Assembly: GCA_009176605.1 (NCBI GenBank)
Contig: SEYY01022119.1
Coordinates: 147,501 to 202,500 of the forward strand
Direction: 5' to 3'
Source of the DNA: Armadillidium nasatum
Lineage: Eukaryota > Arthropoda > Malacostraca > Isopoda > Armadillidiidae
Length of the DNA: 55,000 nucleotides
This document shows positions 1 through 28,479 of this stretch, one piece after another (position 1 is the stretch's first letter; each line of letters opens with the position of its first letter). The position numbers and the translations under genes are program-made. The notes beneath the pieces were generated by a model. It did not search any database and was not told where the DNA came from. It saw only the letters and a list, made by a program, of their open reading frames with translations.

Positions 1-102
1 TATTACAAAAAATTAATAGAAAAGAAGCCATGTCCGTTTTATGGATTAATTTGGAAGACTCAAAATTTTTGAATTGATTCCAAACTTTCAATAAATTTTA
101 TG

Positions 103-104
<2 letters not shown>

Positions 105-156
<52 letters not shown>
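105..156. repeat. Poly(T) run
   Basis: About 52 consecutive T. It could be the A-tail of a minus-strand retrotransposed insertion, but no body was recognised beside it. Confidence 0.9.
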
Positions 157-161
<5 letters not shown>

Positions 162-304
162 AAATTGAAAAACTTGTTAATGAAAGATATTGGAAGTCAA
201 AGTTGCAAATCAACGCCAACAGCTTTTATAAAACGAGGCCAAGAGAAAGTGTCTAACTTAATTTATTAGTCGAAAGCCAAAAGACTGATTTGCACTTTAT
301 TTTA

Positions 305-3715
<3,411 letters not shown>

Positions 3716-3719
3716 CACC

Positions 3720-5085
3720 TTTCTCAACAGCAGTTAATAGACGCAAGGAGAGTAGCCTTAGAGCAACTAACCAATGATCTATCTCGCATTTCAAACTGTG
3801 GCAGAGAAAGCATGGTCGTTTTCAATGCTTCAAAAACTCAATTCCTCTATCTCTCTACTCAACACAATCTTCCACTCAACTATGATATCTTCTTCGAAAA
3901 TACAAAAATTAAACTTTCATCTTTCCTTAATCAATATTCTTGGTGTTTCTTTTTCTCGTGATCTTTCTTAGAAAGATCATATATTTTTTCTTTTTTAACA
4001 AGCTTCTAAGAGATTAGGTGTTCTGAGGCGCCTTCAGAACTTTTCACAGCACCTCAGTTACTTGTTCTTTATAGGAGTGTTGTTCACCCCTGAATGGAGT
4101 ACGCTTTACACATCTGGAGTGGTTCCACTCATACAGCTCTCCTTGAAAAGGTGGAGTCTAGGGCTTTTCGTCTAATCAACTATAAAAACTCAGGGTTTGT
4201 GCTTTTATTATAAGACCTGAAAGAGAAGGGTCATAGTTAGTGTTACAATTAAATGATATGAGGAGAGACTTACTTTGAACTTTTTCAAAAAGGTTTTTTG
4301 CTTTTGAAGTTCCTTCTTATACGAATTCCATATAAATAAGAACGTTATTAAGTTATATATTTGAGTAGAAGGCAATAGATATGACAGTTAGAAAGATTTG
4401 AAAAAAAGAAATATATAACTCATACCTATTACTTCGAATTTTGAGGACTTGTAATAAACAAGCGAAAAAACTTACATTTTGAATGACGTCTATACTTTAA
4501 GATGATTTTGTAAAAAGTGAGAGTGACTTAGCCGGGAATTTCTTGAAAACAAAATGTGCTACATATCGATACAAAAAACAAACCAATTTCATAAACTCCC
4601 ATCTAGGAGACTTAAAATATAAATAAAATATATACACTAGATAAATTAGTGAAAGCATATAAACAGTTTTTATACAACTCTCCTGCTCTAATTAATTCTT
4701 CTCCAGTCTCTTTCTGCCCGTCGAATTCTTGTCTCAGTCTCTCTAAACTGTCACTATTACAATGAACACTGCTCTTCTGAACTCTTTCGTAACATACCTC
4801 CTCCTTTGAGAAGAGCTCGTTCGACACGTCTTTCTACACAGTCTCATCCCATCTCTGACCAACTATCTGACCACAGACTTAACCGCTATGCTCAATCTTA
4901 CATGAACTCTACTGGTAAAGTCTGGAACACACTCCAATCACCTATTTTCCCAAATTTCTTATGACTTACACACCTTCAAACTCCGTGTATCAGGAAGTGT
5001 CGGCCTTTAATCTGATCAGGTCCTCGATTTGCTCCTTTCTCTGGTGGAAATTTGGTAGACCTCTGGCCTTTGCTCACCAGAGGTG
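3720..5085 (+). mobile_element. LINE 3' portion (family A), interrupted
   Basis: Frameshifted reverse transcriptase C-terminal sequence: an ILGVSFSRDLS-like stretch (about 3930-3970), SKRLGVLRRL-like (about 4005-4035), LYRSVVHP-like (about 4065-4090), and VESRAFRLIN (about 4150-4180). Similarity stops near 4190 and resumes at about 4668 (SPALINSLQSLSARRI-like) to a 3' end at CCTTTGCTCACCAGAGG, then (TA)n. The 4190-4667 segment looks like an unrelated insertion or replacement. This is the same family as 1037-1640, in opposite orientation. Confidence 0.75.
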
Positions 5086-5264
<179 letters not shown>

Positions 5265-5498
5265 TTATTAAAAAAATTAAATTTAACAATAAAGGTAAAA
5301 TTATCTATAATAAATAAAAATCTTAAATTATTTTAATTTCCACGGTATCTATATACTATATATTATTACTCTTCTCAGTTTTCACAATATATTTCTTTAC
5401 CAAAATGGTATAACCAAAGTTTACTTTGGTATAATCTCAGTATAGTGATAATATCGTGCTGAATTTTAGTGAAAACCAACTACTCCTTGCTCACTCGT

Positions 5499-5551
5499 TA
5501 GTTTTTCCGTTTTGTTCCTTTTGTAAGAGACGTAGGTTTTGAAAAAAAAAA
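5499..5551 (+). promoter_or_regulatory. RPL23: Probable 5' UTR/TOP region of RPL23
   Basis: Pyrimidine runs TTTTTCC (about 5502) and TTCCTTTT (5515-5522) lie 30-50 bases before the ATG at 5552. Vertebrate and insect ribosomal protein mRNAs typically begin with a C inside such a 5' terminal oligopyrimidine tract. The exact start site cannot be seen. A run of A precedes the ATG. Confidence 0.4.
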
Positions 5552-13013
<7,462 letters not shown>

Positions 13014-13015
<2 letters not shown>

Positions 13016-13019
13016 TAAA
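13014..13019 (+). terminator. AATAAA polyadenylation signal overlapping the RPL23 stop codon
   Basis: The hexamer AATAAA begins on the second base of the TAA stop codon (13013-13015). If used, cleavage 10-30 bases downstream would leave a 3' UTR of only about 20-40 bases. A fallback ATTAAA lies near 13137. Confidence 0.55.
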
Positions 13020-15010
13020 GTGTATAGGAAATTTTTCTTTTATTCCTATTTCATTAGGTTTATAAAACCCATACCCCTGCATAATATTTTTGCGCCGTAA
13101 TTTATAATTAGTAGAAATATTTTTATAGTAGTTTTAATTAAACATATTATATCCATGTTTATATCGTCAGGTTCTTCCTTTCTTGTGAATCAAAGATGTA
13201 TGGTCACATCTCACTAAACCTATTTATAAATGAACCCTTTCAAAAAATTTTTTTTTTTTTTTTTTTTTTATTTAATTTAAAGAGTAGAGAAAAAAAAATT
13301 TCGAAATTGCTTTATTGCACATTAGTTACATAAACGTCAAAAGCATCACTAAAAGTTCCAGATTCAAACCTAGGAACTCTTTTAAATTGAGATTCACAAA
13401 CCCAAGTATGGCTTTTACTTAAAAGCAGTTTAGCGCCATATTTTGGTTAACCGGAATAAAGCATTTTTTTCTCCAAGCCTCTGGCCTTTTACTGATATAA
13501 CGAATTATCCCTACAAGCATAGAGTCTAAACAGTTAATTTGTTACTGACAATTTGTAATATCGATTCTATCTATAATAATCAGTCCAACAGCGCAAATGT
13601 ACAAAAATATGATTAGTTGTAGTTAATGTTTTGATGCTGAGCGAAACGTTTGATATTTCTTGGTTTGTAGTGATTGAGAAAATTTTTCGAAAGATTCGAA
13701 TTCATTTTGTGTGAAGGAAAATTAATAAAATTAATTTACACCAACGTTGTCAGTTATGAGAAGAAAAAAATTACGAAAAATCCCATGTGAATGTCTATCC
13801 TTTTATTTTAGATCTAAAAGATCTTGATGCACTTTTTCCAACATATTGGGTTATTCATGCGAAAAGTAGTTCAAACTAGTGCATAATACTGAATAATTGT
13901 TTCGCCCAAATTGATCATATACATTATGGTTTATTTTTGTACAAGTTTCAGATACAATTGAAAATCACTAATTTTCTTTGATCGATTGTAGCTAATCCCC
14001 ATGTATAATTAAATTTCTTAACCTAGTGAATCTTTCCTTAAATTTTTAATTTTTTGTAAGGTTTATAATAAAAATAGGATAATATGGGGCCTTATGCATT
14101 CGAACCCTTTAGCTCTCTACGACAAACCTAAGGGTGATGTGTTTTTTTTTTTTACCAGGCTTTGCTAAGGTCCATAAGGAATTTATCTTAGGTTTATATA
14201 TGGCAAACCTATGAACCCAATGTAAAATTCAAAATAGTTTTACAGTGGATATTTTCACTGCTTACGCAACCTCGTGTATACAATGTACAACCTATATTTG
14301 AATAAGAAATTTAAAGTATTACTAATCTGCTATTTGTCAGAAATAACCTCGTGCCACATGTAAAGATTGAAACTAACTGTTTAAGCTCGGCGGACTGGGA
14401 GCTAACTACTGTACATCGGAGTTACTTATCACCTTAACCGTTACTGTAAAAATAATTAATTTTAAGCAAACTTATTTTTGCTTTTTATCATTTATTTGTT
14501 TTATATACATCAGTGGCGGGTACTTAGTGCGAGTTGCTCAGACGTCGGTAGAATCGCGACTTTTAATTATTATTATTTTTTTTTAACTTTTTTAGTCTAA
14601 CTTGTAATCATTTAATCAAATTAAAACAATTTGATACGAATATACATAAATATCTAAGTATATTTTCAATTTATTTCACCTTGGTTAATAATTTCCTTTG
14701 TTACTCACCTATTTTGATAATTTGATGTTAGAAATCGTTTAGCTTCAATCATTTACCAAAATCAAAGCTGATACGCTTACTGCCGGTAAGTTAAACGGAA
14801 CTGTATTGAATTATAGTTTTTATGAGTTCGAGTAGCATAAACAAATAAAATTCTTATAATTATGATGGGGATATTTTGAAGCCAAAGAGGCCCTCCTTAA
14901 CTGCTATTAAAATTGTTAAACTTTATCCTTTGAAGAGGAAAATCTGGAGATTTAGTAATGTTTATTCACTTTTTCATGTAATATTAAAAATAAAGTTTTT
15001 GTAAGGTATG
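13020..15010. other. Intergenic stretch downstream of RPL23
   Basis: AT-rich, with a T run at about 13250-13269. A CAGTGGCGGG motif near 14511, like hAT-type ends, has no clear partner. No gene seen. Confidence 0.6.
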
Positions 15011-15012
15011 TA

Positions 15013-15224
15013 CAGTCGTGAACAAAAGTTCGTTCCTATTAAGCTGGAAATAAATATTTATATGAAATGGAGATCATCTCAGGTTCAGCCAATCACAGTT
15101 CAATTAAGCCCCGCTCAATGTTTTTATTTTCTTTTTATTCAAAATAGAGCTTTTATGAAATGATCTCCATTTAATATAAATATTTATTTCCAGCTTAATA
15201 GGAACGAACTTTTGTTCACGACTG
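15013..15224. mobile_element. Tc1/mariner-type MITE, 212 bp
   Basis: Long terminal inverted repeats: CAGTCGTGAACAAAAGTTCG at the left and CGAACTTTTGTTCACGACTG at the right, continuing as CTATTAAGCTGGAAATAAAT against ATTTATTTCCAGCTTAATAG. TA dinucleotides flank both sides (15011-15012 and 15225-15226), the expected target duplication. No coding capacity. Confidence 0.92.
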
Positions 15225-15332
15225 TACCTTGTAATTTTGAAGCCTTTTCTGAAGTCGCGCACTTTTTTTGAGGGTCTGAAAAGTAGTGCAGTTGTGCTTT
15301 CGCACTACCTTTATCCTGAGTAACGCTCCCAG

Positions 15333-18050
<2,718 letters not shown>

Positions 18051-18055
18051 CCAAT

Positions 18056-18060
18056 AATAT

Positions 18061-18154
<94 letters not shown>
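18056..18154. repeat. (TA)n microsatellite
   Basis: TA tract with one AATA phase break, at the end of the direct-repeat block. Confidence 0.96.
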
Positions 18155-18156
<2 letters not shown>

Positions 18157-18911
18157 GTTCGAGATCTTCTTATCATCGTAACCACTGAACCCACAAGTGG
18201 ATGGACTTGATTCTTTTAAGTGAAAATGGACGCCGGTTCGAACCTCCGAGTGAATATGTTTCTTTGTCTTCCATTTATAGATCAATCTTTCGACTTTGTA
18301 CCTATTATATGACGATTTTCATATATATATACAGTGGCGGCTCGTTTATATGGGCTCCAGGGCTGCAGCCCCTCCAAATTAAAAATACCAGGCGTAGGAT
18401 GTTTATATAAAAATGAAATTTTTGTCACAGAAAAGTGATTTAAATTCATTTTTTAACAACTTAATACATAAAAAGTATAAATCAATAAAGAAAATAAGAA
18501 TTAAATGCGTTTTGCAACAGCAAATTTGTAGGTACGATATTTTTTTTGACACATTGCAATTATGAAAAATATGGGCTCTAAAATCAGAGTCCTCAATAAA
18601 GGCCAAAGTATTGGTTCTTAAATAATAAGACAGATATAGCAACTTATAAAAAAAAGTATGCCAAATTTGAATAGCAGTTTTTATGAAGTTGCCAGTCTGT
18701 CTTCTGACAGTTTTTGGCAACTTGGACATTAGTTTCTAATGTTTAAAAAATGTAAAGTTGCTAGTTTTGTCCTTTTAAGAAGTTCTTAAATATAACAGAC
18801 TAAAAATGAAACAGTTTGTTATAGATTCGTGGAGGTTGGATGTTTTTTTTTTTTTTTTTTTTTTTTTTTTTGTGGAAGAAAAATTACCGATATTTTTTTT
18901 TTTTTTTTTTG

Positions 18912-18918
<7 letters not shown>

Positions 18919-19003
<85 letters not shown>
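18919..19003. repeat. T runs and (TA)n inside the hAT-like element
   Basis: T runs at about 18843-18871 and 18892-18910 lead into an 85-bp TA tract. Confidence 0.95.
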
Positions 19004-19137
19004 GGCCAGCTGCACTTTTACATACTTAAATATTTAAAAAATTACTGATAAAAAAATTACTAATAGAGAGTGAAATGGTTTGTAAAATACCAGATTTCAA
19101 TGAAAAAGTAATTGAAAACTTTTCGACATCTAAAACT

Positions 19138-19274
19138 CGAAGAACTAATCTTATTTTTAAAAAAATAATATCAGCAAGCTTTCCAAGAACTAATCCTATT
19201 TTTAAATAAGAATATCAGCAAGCTTTCCAAGAACTAATCTTATTTTTAAATAAGAATATCAGCAAGCTTTCCAG
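19138..19274. repeat. Three tandem units of about 45 bp
   Basis: AAGAACTAATCTTATTTTTA ... AATATCAGCAAGCTTTCC is repeated three times; units 2 and 3 are nearly identical. Confidence 0.9.
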
Positions 19275-19296
19275 AATAAGTAAGGTACGTTTGAAA

Positions 19297-19556
<260 letters not shown>

Positions 19557-19593
19557 TTGCAGCCCCTCCTTGCCAAGTTTACACGAGCCGCCA

Positions 19594-19596
<3 letters not shown>

Positions 19597-19689
<93 letters not shown>

Positions 19690-19690
19690 A
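19597..19690. repeat. (TA)n tract at the right flank of the hAT-like element
   Basis: TA with several TATTATA and AATATA breaks. Confidence 0.95.
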
Positions 19691-20230
19691 CTACAAAAGT
19701 TAGGCATATTTTAGAAATTTGATTCCTTATGCCCATTAAATTTCTCAATCAGATATGTTAAATTTAAAATTTAAAAACAAATTCGATTCAAGAAATAAAC
19801 TGACGTCATCTAGCTACAAGTTACGAATTGGTTCTATTTTATATTGCAAATATTATTTTTAAATATGTTTTTTATTTAGCATTGAAAGATTATCATCATT
19901 TATTTTTTTATAATTTATATAAAAATAAATTACTTTAACCCTCAAAATGTAAAATATTTTTAAAATAAATGGAACCATTAATCTACGTTTATAAAACAGC
20001 CATTTTGAGTGTTACGGGCGTTGGGAGGCTGGGTTGTTTGTAGATACTATTTTTTATTTTTTTTTTAATTAAGGTGAGTTAAACAATACAGGAGAGTCAT
20101 TTGATAGGTTAATACACAAAACAATCGTGATTTACATTGTGTATTTTTATTTGTACTTTGTGATTGAGATTTATATTTTCATGCACATTGTAAAATGCTG
20201 AAGCTATGAATGTTGAACAATCTAGAGAAT

Positions 20231-20884
<654 letters not shown>

Positions 20885-20960
<76 letters not shown>
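20885..20960. repeat. (TA)n spacer between inverted copies
   Basis: Pure TA between the plus copy at 20345-20884 and the minus-oriented sequence from 20961. Confidence 0.96.
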
Positions 20961-20962
<2 letters not shown>

Positions 20963-21217
20963 TTTTCTAAATATACAAAATAGAGATGTCTGAATGTACA
21001 TCCTAATGTTGCTAGAAAAGAAAAATTGGACAGTTTAAAAGACAGTGGATTTCTTTTTCGTAGTATAAATATTTTTGTTTATTAATTTTTTGGGGGGTTT
21101 TCTATTTATTATATAATTATATTACTCTTCAACATTTCAACATTTTAATATTTTAACAATATTCTCAATACAGTGAAAAATAGAGAGGTATTGTGCCAGA
21201 TCGAATTAATACCATAT
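20961..21217 (-). mobile_element. (TA)n-bounded repeat, copy 6, minus orientation, partial
   Basis: Shares AGTATAAATA and TTTTTTGGGG with copy 2, and ends CAGATCGAATTAATACCATA, the complement of the family left end. The other half is missing. Confidence 0.6.
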
Positions 21218-21224
21218 ATATATA

Positions 21225-21585
21225 GGTAAAGGTGTAGATTGTTTCTAACTTTCGATTGTCTGAAAATATTGATAATCAAAAATATCGGAGAGGCCTAACA
21301 TAAACTAGAATGTTGCCGGGAATTAGAGGTGTACGGGCCTATTACACTAGACATAGACATAATTATTATTACTTACTTTTCTAGCAGAACCTAATTTGAC
21401 TTATAACCTGAACTACCGAAGTTGCCGTAAAAAGAGGCCTAACCTACACAAGAATTTGCCGTAAAAGAGGCCTAACATACACAAGAATTATAGGTATAAA
21501 AGTATCAATTAAAATAAAATATTGACATAAAAAAATATCAATATAAAAAATATCGAAAGTCAGAAACAATCTACACCTAAGCCAT
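21225..21585. mobile_element. TIR element of about 360 bp inside a TA site
   Basis: GGTAAAGGTGTAGATTGTTT at the left is matched in inverse by AAACAATCTACACCTAAGCC at the right, extending over ACTTTCGAT / TCGAAAGT. Short TA tracts flank both sides. Inside, TTGCCGTAAAA.GAGGCCTAAC..ACACAAGAATT occurs twice in tandem (21420-21490) and resembles the GGCCTAAC part of the (TA)n-bounded family. Confidence 0.7.
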
Positions 21586-22487
21586 ATATATATATATAGT
21601 TTTTATTTTGGCCAATTTATTTTTTTATTTATTAAACTTTCGCAATTTGCAATATATATACTTATTGTAGGCTAATAAGGGAAACATTTATTCAGAAAAT
21701 TTGTTACTTAGGTTCTTAGTTTAGTAGACCATTTGATAAAAAGGTATGCAGACCAAGCCAGTAAGTTGTTCAGCAAAGTGAATTTGCTATAGCATTGTTA
21801 TCCAAGGGTCACAGGTTAAGGTTGAGTCAGCTCTGGAGCAATGGAACTAGTTCTTGGGGTTGTACCTAAGCAGTTTTCGTACACAGGTGAGCCACTTTTG
21901 ACTTCTAATTATTTTCGCTCTAAGGAAGTTATAAAAACGAAAATATGTGAAGCTATGAGAATAAGGGGTACAAGTAAGCACCAATTGAGTATTTTTTTTT
22001 TTTTTTTTTTTTTTACCCTACTGAAAATAGAAAGGTAAAATACATCAAAGTGAATTAAGCCTAGTAAAGCAGAGAAGAACACTTTTATTCGTAAAAAAGT
22101 ACCAAATGCTTATAAACGTTATAAAATAGTTTTAGTATACTCTGTTTTCATGAAAGGTAAAAATTTAGTCTGTGGCCACATTTCTGTATTTCTACTGTTT
22201 TGAAAATAAAAAACAAAATATGCTGCAATGTATTAAGCACCTTATTTTAGTGAGGAAAAGTAAAAATATATTTTTAAAAAATTGAAAAAAAATTTAAATA
22301 TTTTTACACCAAATACAAAAGTCACTGTCTTTTGAATATCTATTATTTATTAATTCATTTTATCATTTAGCAATTTTCAGACATTGCCATTACTATTTTT
22401 CTTTCAAAATAAAATAAAAAAATAGGCTGGGAAATAATTTTTTTTTTTTTTTGAATATCTACAAATTATAAAATGAATAAATTTTTT

Positions 22488-22590
<103 letters not shown>

Positions 22591-22642
22591 TAATATTATA
22601 CTACTTCCATTATTTTTTTGTGCACTGACAACCTTGTAGTAC

Positions 22643-22737
22643 ATTGCACTATTACTGAAAATAATAAATGGTTATAAGACCATTATCGCACTATTACTGA
22701 AAATAATAAATGGTTTAAAGACCATTATCGCACTTAA
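22643..22737. repeat. Tandem duplication of about 44 bp
   Basis: GCACTATTACTGAAAATAAT ... AGACCATTATC occurs twice back to back, with one small difference (GGTTATA against GGTTTAA). Confidence 0.9.
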
Positions 22738-24448
22738 GCTGTGATAACTCGTAACTCAAAATATCACATTTTATAGGATAATGAAAAAATAATTTAAAAG
22801 CAACAAAACTTTACTGAGTTTTTAGATGTCCCTCCCATCAATTTATAGGTGTTAGAAATTACTCTTGAGTTATAAGGTGCTAGTAGAAATATGTGCTGCT
22901 TTTTTCTAAAGTATTATTTTTTCATATTTTTGGCAACGTTATGGCAACTTGGTATTCAAGTGTGTTTGCAAAAAAAGGCAGCCAAAGAATAATCACCACC
23001 ATTTGAAGTAAAAAATAGTTTTTAATTTTTTTTAAGTGGTTTTTCTTTTTTCTTTTTTTTTTTTATTTAGTTTCCTGTACTTAAATAAGGTATGTGTAAT
23101 GCAGTTCAGTATCTTTTGTCTGTATATTTTTAATATGGGGAAAATACAGAGATGTGGCTATGGATTAAATTTTTACCTCATGAAATTATGAAAGGCAATA
23201 TTTTAATATAGGATTAAATATATTAAAATTGATAGTTAATAAATTTCAAACTAGTGAAAAATTATACTCCAATATTTACTAGTTCAGGTGTATGGGGAAA
23301 AGAGCCTCTTGTAGATTAATATTTCTCTGCCATGCATTGAAATGTAATATATATTAATATATCTAAATCACATTCTATCAAAATTCAAAATGACCTTATT
23401 TGTGTATGACTATTCTTATATTTTTGGTTAACATTTTTAAGTATATGGTATTTTTATTAAATAAAAAGGGTTCTTCCATGCTTAATTAGGCTTAATTTAA
23501 TTTTTCAAGATATTTTGTATATATTTTTCAATAGTTAAAAAAATAAAAAGGTGAGCTGATATCTGTTATTTCCAAAAAAGTTTATATAAATGAAAAAAAA
23601 AATTTGTCTGAGGCATAAAGACCACTTTTGTACAATATATACACTAGACCATAAATTTTTACTATAAAAAGATTGTTCAGCATAGAGGACACTATTTTGA
23701 AGTTTTGTAAATCAATATTTCATTGTATGATTGAATGATATTTAATATAGACCTCAAGGACAAGGACATATAAAAACAATATAAGAATGACTGAAACTGA
23801 GTCAACTAATGTAACATAGTTGCCAGATTTAAAGTAAGGATAGCTTTTTCTAGATATATTAAAATTGAAACTTTTAGCATATGAATATGTAATAGGGTCA
23901 TTCCACGTCACTTCAACCGAAATTTGGCAATTTTTTCCGTGACCCCTTTCGATTTTTATGAAAAATGGCACACTAACAGATCTTGTTGAGAAAATATGAA
24001 TGGCGTTTATTGCAGGTCTCTAGCTCATACGGTTCAGAAGATATGACCTTTGAAACTTTGGTCAAAAATGTCAATTTTCAGAGAGTAGTCCGAGGTCAAA
24101 ATACAATATCTCGGCTTCTATGGCACTTAGAAGCATCGTGTAAAGACCATTTAAAAGATCTTGAATAGCGGTACAACATTTATTTAGATGATTTTGACCT
24201 CGGAGGTCAAATAAAAAATTTGACCTATTGGTGACCTTGACCTTGAAAAAAAACCTAATCTTCGATTTTTTTCAAACTTTGCTGAATTATTGTTATATAT
24301 GTATATTTTAATTTTTTTAATGAATTATTTTTGGTTTTGGCTTGGTTTAGAAAATATAAGCAATTTAATAAGTACAAATATCACATTTTTCACTTTTTTG
24401 CAATTTTTATCTCATTCAATGTATAGTTCCAACATTTTCATTTCTCTT

Positions 24449-24571
<123 letters not shown>

Positions 24572-25384
24572 AGGGGCTGGCTGCTGCCGAGTATATTTTT
24601 CTCGTATTCTCTGAGGAATATAGTCTTACCTGCTTGTTGCTTTGCTGTTATGCTGTTTGATTTTGACTGTGCTTGGGATCCACAATATTAATGTGCATGT
24701 GCCATGTCCTAGACTGGAGAGCGTGAAGGGTGATTGATGTTAACATGTTTATTTGTTTAGATACGTTAATGTTATTCTTCTATGTTAAATTTATTTTTAT
24801 TATTATTATTTATTGAGTGCACTTGTGCTAATGAAAAGTCTTATGAGCTATTGTTCCCATTTCGGGCAATAATTAAAAACAGGTTATTCTTATTCAAACA
24901 GGTTGTTATTCTCAAGAAGGCATATTACCCTTTCAAGAGCAGGTTATATTCTTTGTGTTTTTATTATTATTATTATTATTATTAATTCATTATATATTTT
25001 TAGATCATTTAAACTGAGGTGAGGCACTGGGGTAATTATTTATAATTCTCACAGGTGCCGGTCTAGGGCCTTATTGCCTAGTGCTAATCTGGAGTTATAA
25101 TCTCTATACCTATCAGGTAGAAAATATAGATAAGAGACCTTAATGGTTTTTGAGATTATCATATATTTTTTTTTTTATAAAATTTTTATATTTAATATTC
25201 ACTTTGGGAAAAGAAAATATGTCAGTAGTGTGATAAATTTCACAGTAAAACATTTTCCACTTTCAAATCTTTGGTTGTTTTAAACCATTACTCTTTTTTT
25301 TCTCTTTATTTTGTGTATATAAAGAGGCTATCTTGTGTACTGTGAACTATAGATAATTTTATGCGAACATTGTAAGTGTAAGAT

Positions 25385-25387
<3 letters not shown>

Positions 25388-25477
<90 letters not shown>
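25388..25477. repeat. (TA)n at palindrome centre
   Basis: Flanked symmetrically by AGTGTAAGATCAA and TTGATCTTACACT. Confidence 0.97.
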
Positions 25478-25478
<1 letters not shown>

Positions 25479-26285
25479 ATCTTACACTTACAATGTTCAC
25501 ATAAAATTATCTATAGTTCACAGTAAACAGGATAGCCTCTTTATATACACAAAATAAAGAAAAAAAAGAGTAATGGTTTAAAACAACCAAAGATTTGAAA
25601 GTGGAAAACGTTTTACTGTGAAATTTATCACACTACTGACATATTTTCTTTTCCCAAAGTGAATATTAAATATAAAAATTTTATAAAAAAAAAAAATATA
25701 TGATAATCTCAAAAACCATTAAGGTCTCTTATCTATATTTTCTACCTGATAGGTATAGAGATTATAACTCCAGATTAGCACTAGGCAATAAGGCCCTAGA
25801 CCGGCACCTGTGAGAATTATAAATAATTACCCCAGTGCCTCACCTCAGTTTAAATGATCTAAAAATATATAATGAATTAATAATAATAATAATAAAAACA
25901 CAAAGAATATAACCTACTCTTGAAAGGGTAATATGCTTTCTTGAGAATAACAACCTGTTTGAATAAGAATAACCTGTTTTTAATTATTGCCCGAAATGGG
26001 AACAATAGCTCATAAGACTTTTCATTAGCACAAGTGCACTCAATAAATAATAATAATAAAAATAAATTTAACATAGAAGAATAACATTAACGTATCTAAA
26101 CAAATAAACATGTTAACATCAATCACCCTTCACGCTCTCCAGTCTAGGACATGGCACATGCTTATTAATATTGTGGATCCCAAGCACAGTCAAAATCAAA
26201 CAGCATAACAGCAAAGCAACAAGCAGGTAAGACTATATTCCTCAGAGAATACGAGAAAAATATACTCGGCAGCAGCCAGCCCCTT

Positions 26286-26289
<4 letters not shown>

Positions 26290-26369
<80 letters not shown>

Positions 26370-26388
26370 ATATATATATATATATATA
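26290..26388. repeat. (TA)n in right palindrome arm
   Basis: Mirrors the 24459 tract but carries several AATATA/TATTATA phase breaks that the left arm lacks. Confidence 0.97.
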
Positions 26389-27269
26389 GAGAGAAAGAGA
26401 AATGAAAATGTTGGAACTATACATTGAATGAGATAAAAATTGCAAAAAAGTGAAAAATGTGATATTTGTACTTATTAAATTGCTTATATTTTCTAAACCA
26501 AGCCAAAACCAAAAATAATTCATTAAAAAAATTAAAATATACATATATAACAATAATTCAGCAAAGTTTGAAAAAAATCGAAGATTAGGTTTTTTTTCAA
26601 GGTCAAGGTCAAGGTCACCAATAGGTCAAATTTTTTATTTGACCTCCGAGGTCAAAATCATCTAAATAAATGTTGTACCGCTATTCAAGATCTTTTAAAT
26701 GGTCTTTACACGATGCTTCTAAGTGCCATAGAAGCCGAGATATTGTATTTTGACCTCGGACTACTCTCTGAAAATTGACATTTTTGACCAAAGTTTCAAA
26801 GGTCATATCTTCTGAACCGTATGAGCTAGAGACCTGCAATAAACGCCATTCATATTTTCTCAACAAGATCTGTTAGTGTGCCACTTTTTATACAAATCGA
26901 AAGGGGTCAGGGTTTTTTGTCGGTTGAAGTGACATGGAATGACCCAATATAAAAGTAAACTCAACCACTCATATGGTCAGGGTATACTATTGGCATAGCC
27001 CCTTTTAGACATATCCTTCTGCCTTGCATTTAAATATAATTCTCAGATTTGATATTGAAATTAATATATCAATGTATTCTTATTCAAAATTGAGATCTAC
27101 TTACAATAATAGTATTTTTTATGGTAAAATTTAATGTTTTGGTAGATTGTACAAAGGTGGTCTTTATACCTTAGTTAAGATTTATTTAATATATTTACAT
27201 TAAATTTGATTTTATAGCTTCAATAGAGTAGAAATAATTAGAAATCAAAGGTGGCTCACCTTAACCAGA

Positions 27270-27382
27270 AAATTACCTGGAGCTACTGTTATTTCTCACC
27301 TAGCTTCAAGGAGCAGGAACTTAAGTTATTGAAGTGCTCCAGTCATGAATAAAGAAAAAGATTTGGGTGTGATCATTTAATA
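27270..27382 (+). mobile_element. Small CR1-like LINE scrap
   Basis: Contains VMNKEKDLGVII (about 27342-27378), which matches the DLGVIISS region of CR1-type elements such as the copy at 8885-9945. Too short to define further. Confidence 0.5.
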
Positions 27383-27384
27383 TT

Positions 27385-28470
<1,086 letters not shown>

Positions 28471-28479
28471 AGCCTACTG

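Noticed and set aside
18180..18260. tRNA-like GGTTCGAACC
   Set aside because: The T-loop-like motif stands alone; no acceptor stem, anticodon arm or A box could be paired around it.
18403..18729. Minus-strand ORF of 108 codons inside the hAT-like element as a transposase
   Set aside because: No hAT catalytic or dimerisation motif is visible, and the composition fits AT-rich non-coding sequence.
23983..24168. ORF duplicated in both palindrome arms (and 26681-26866)
   Set aside because: Conservation between arms reflects the duplication itself. The peptide has no recognised domain and starts without context.
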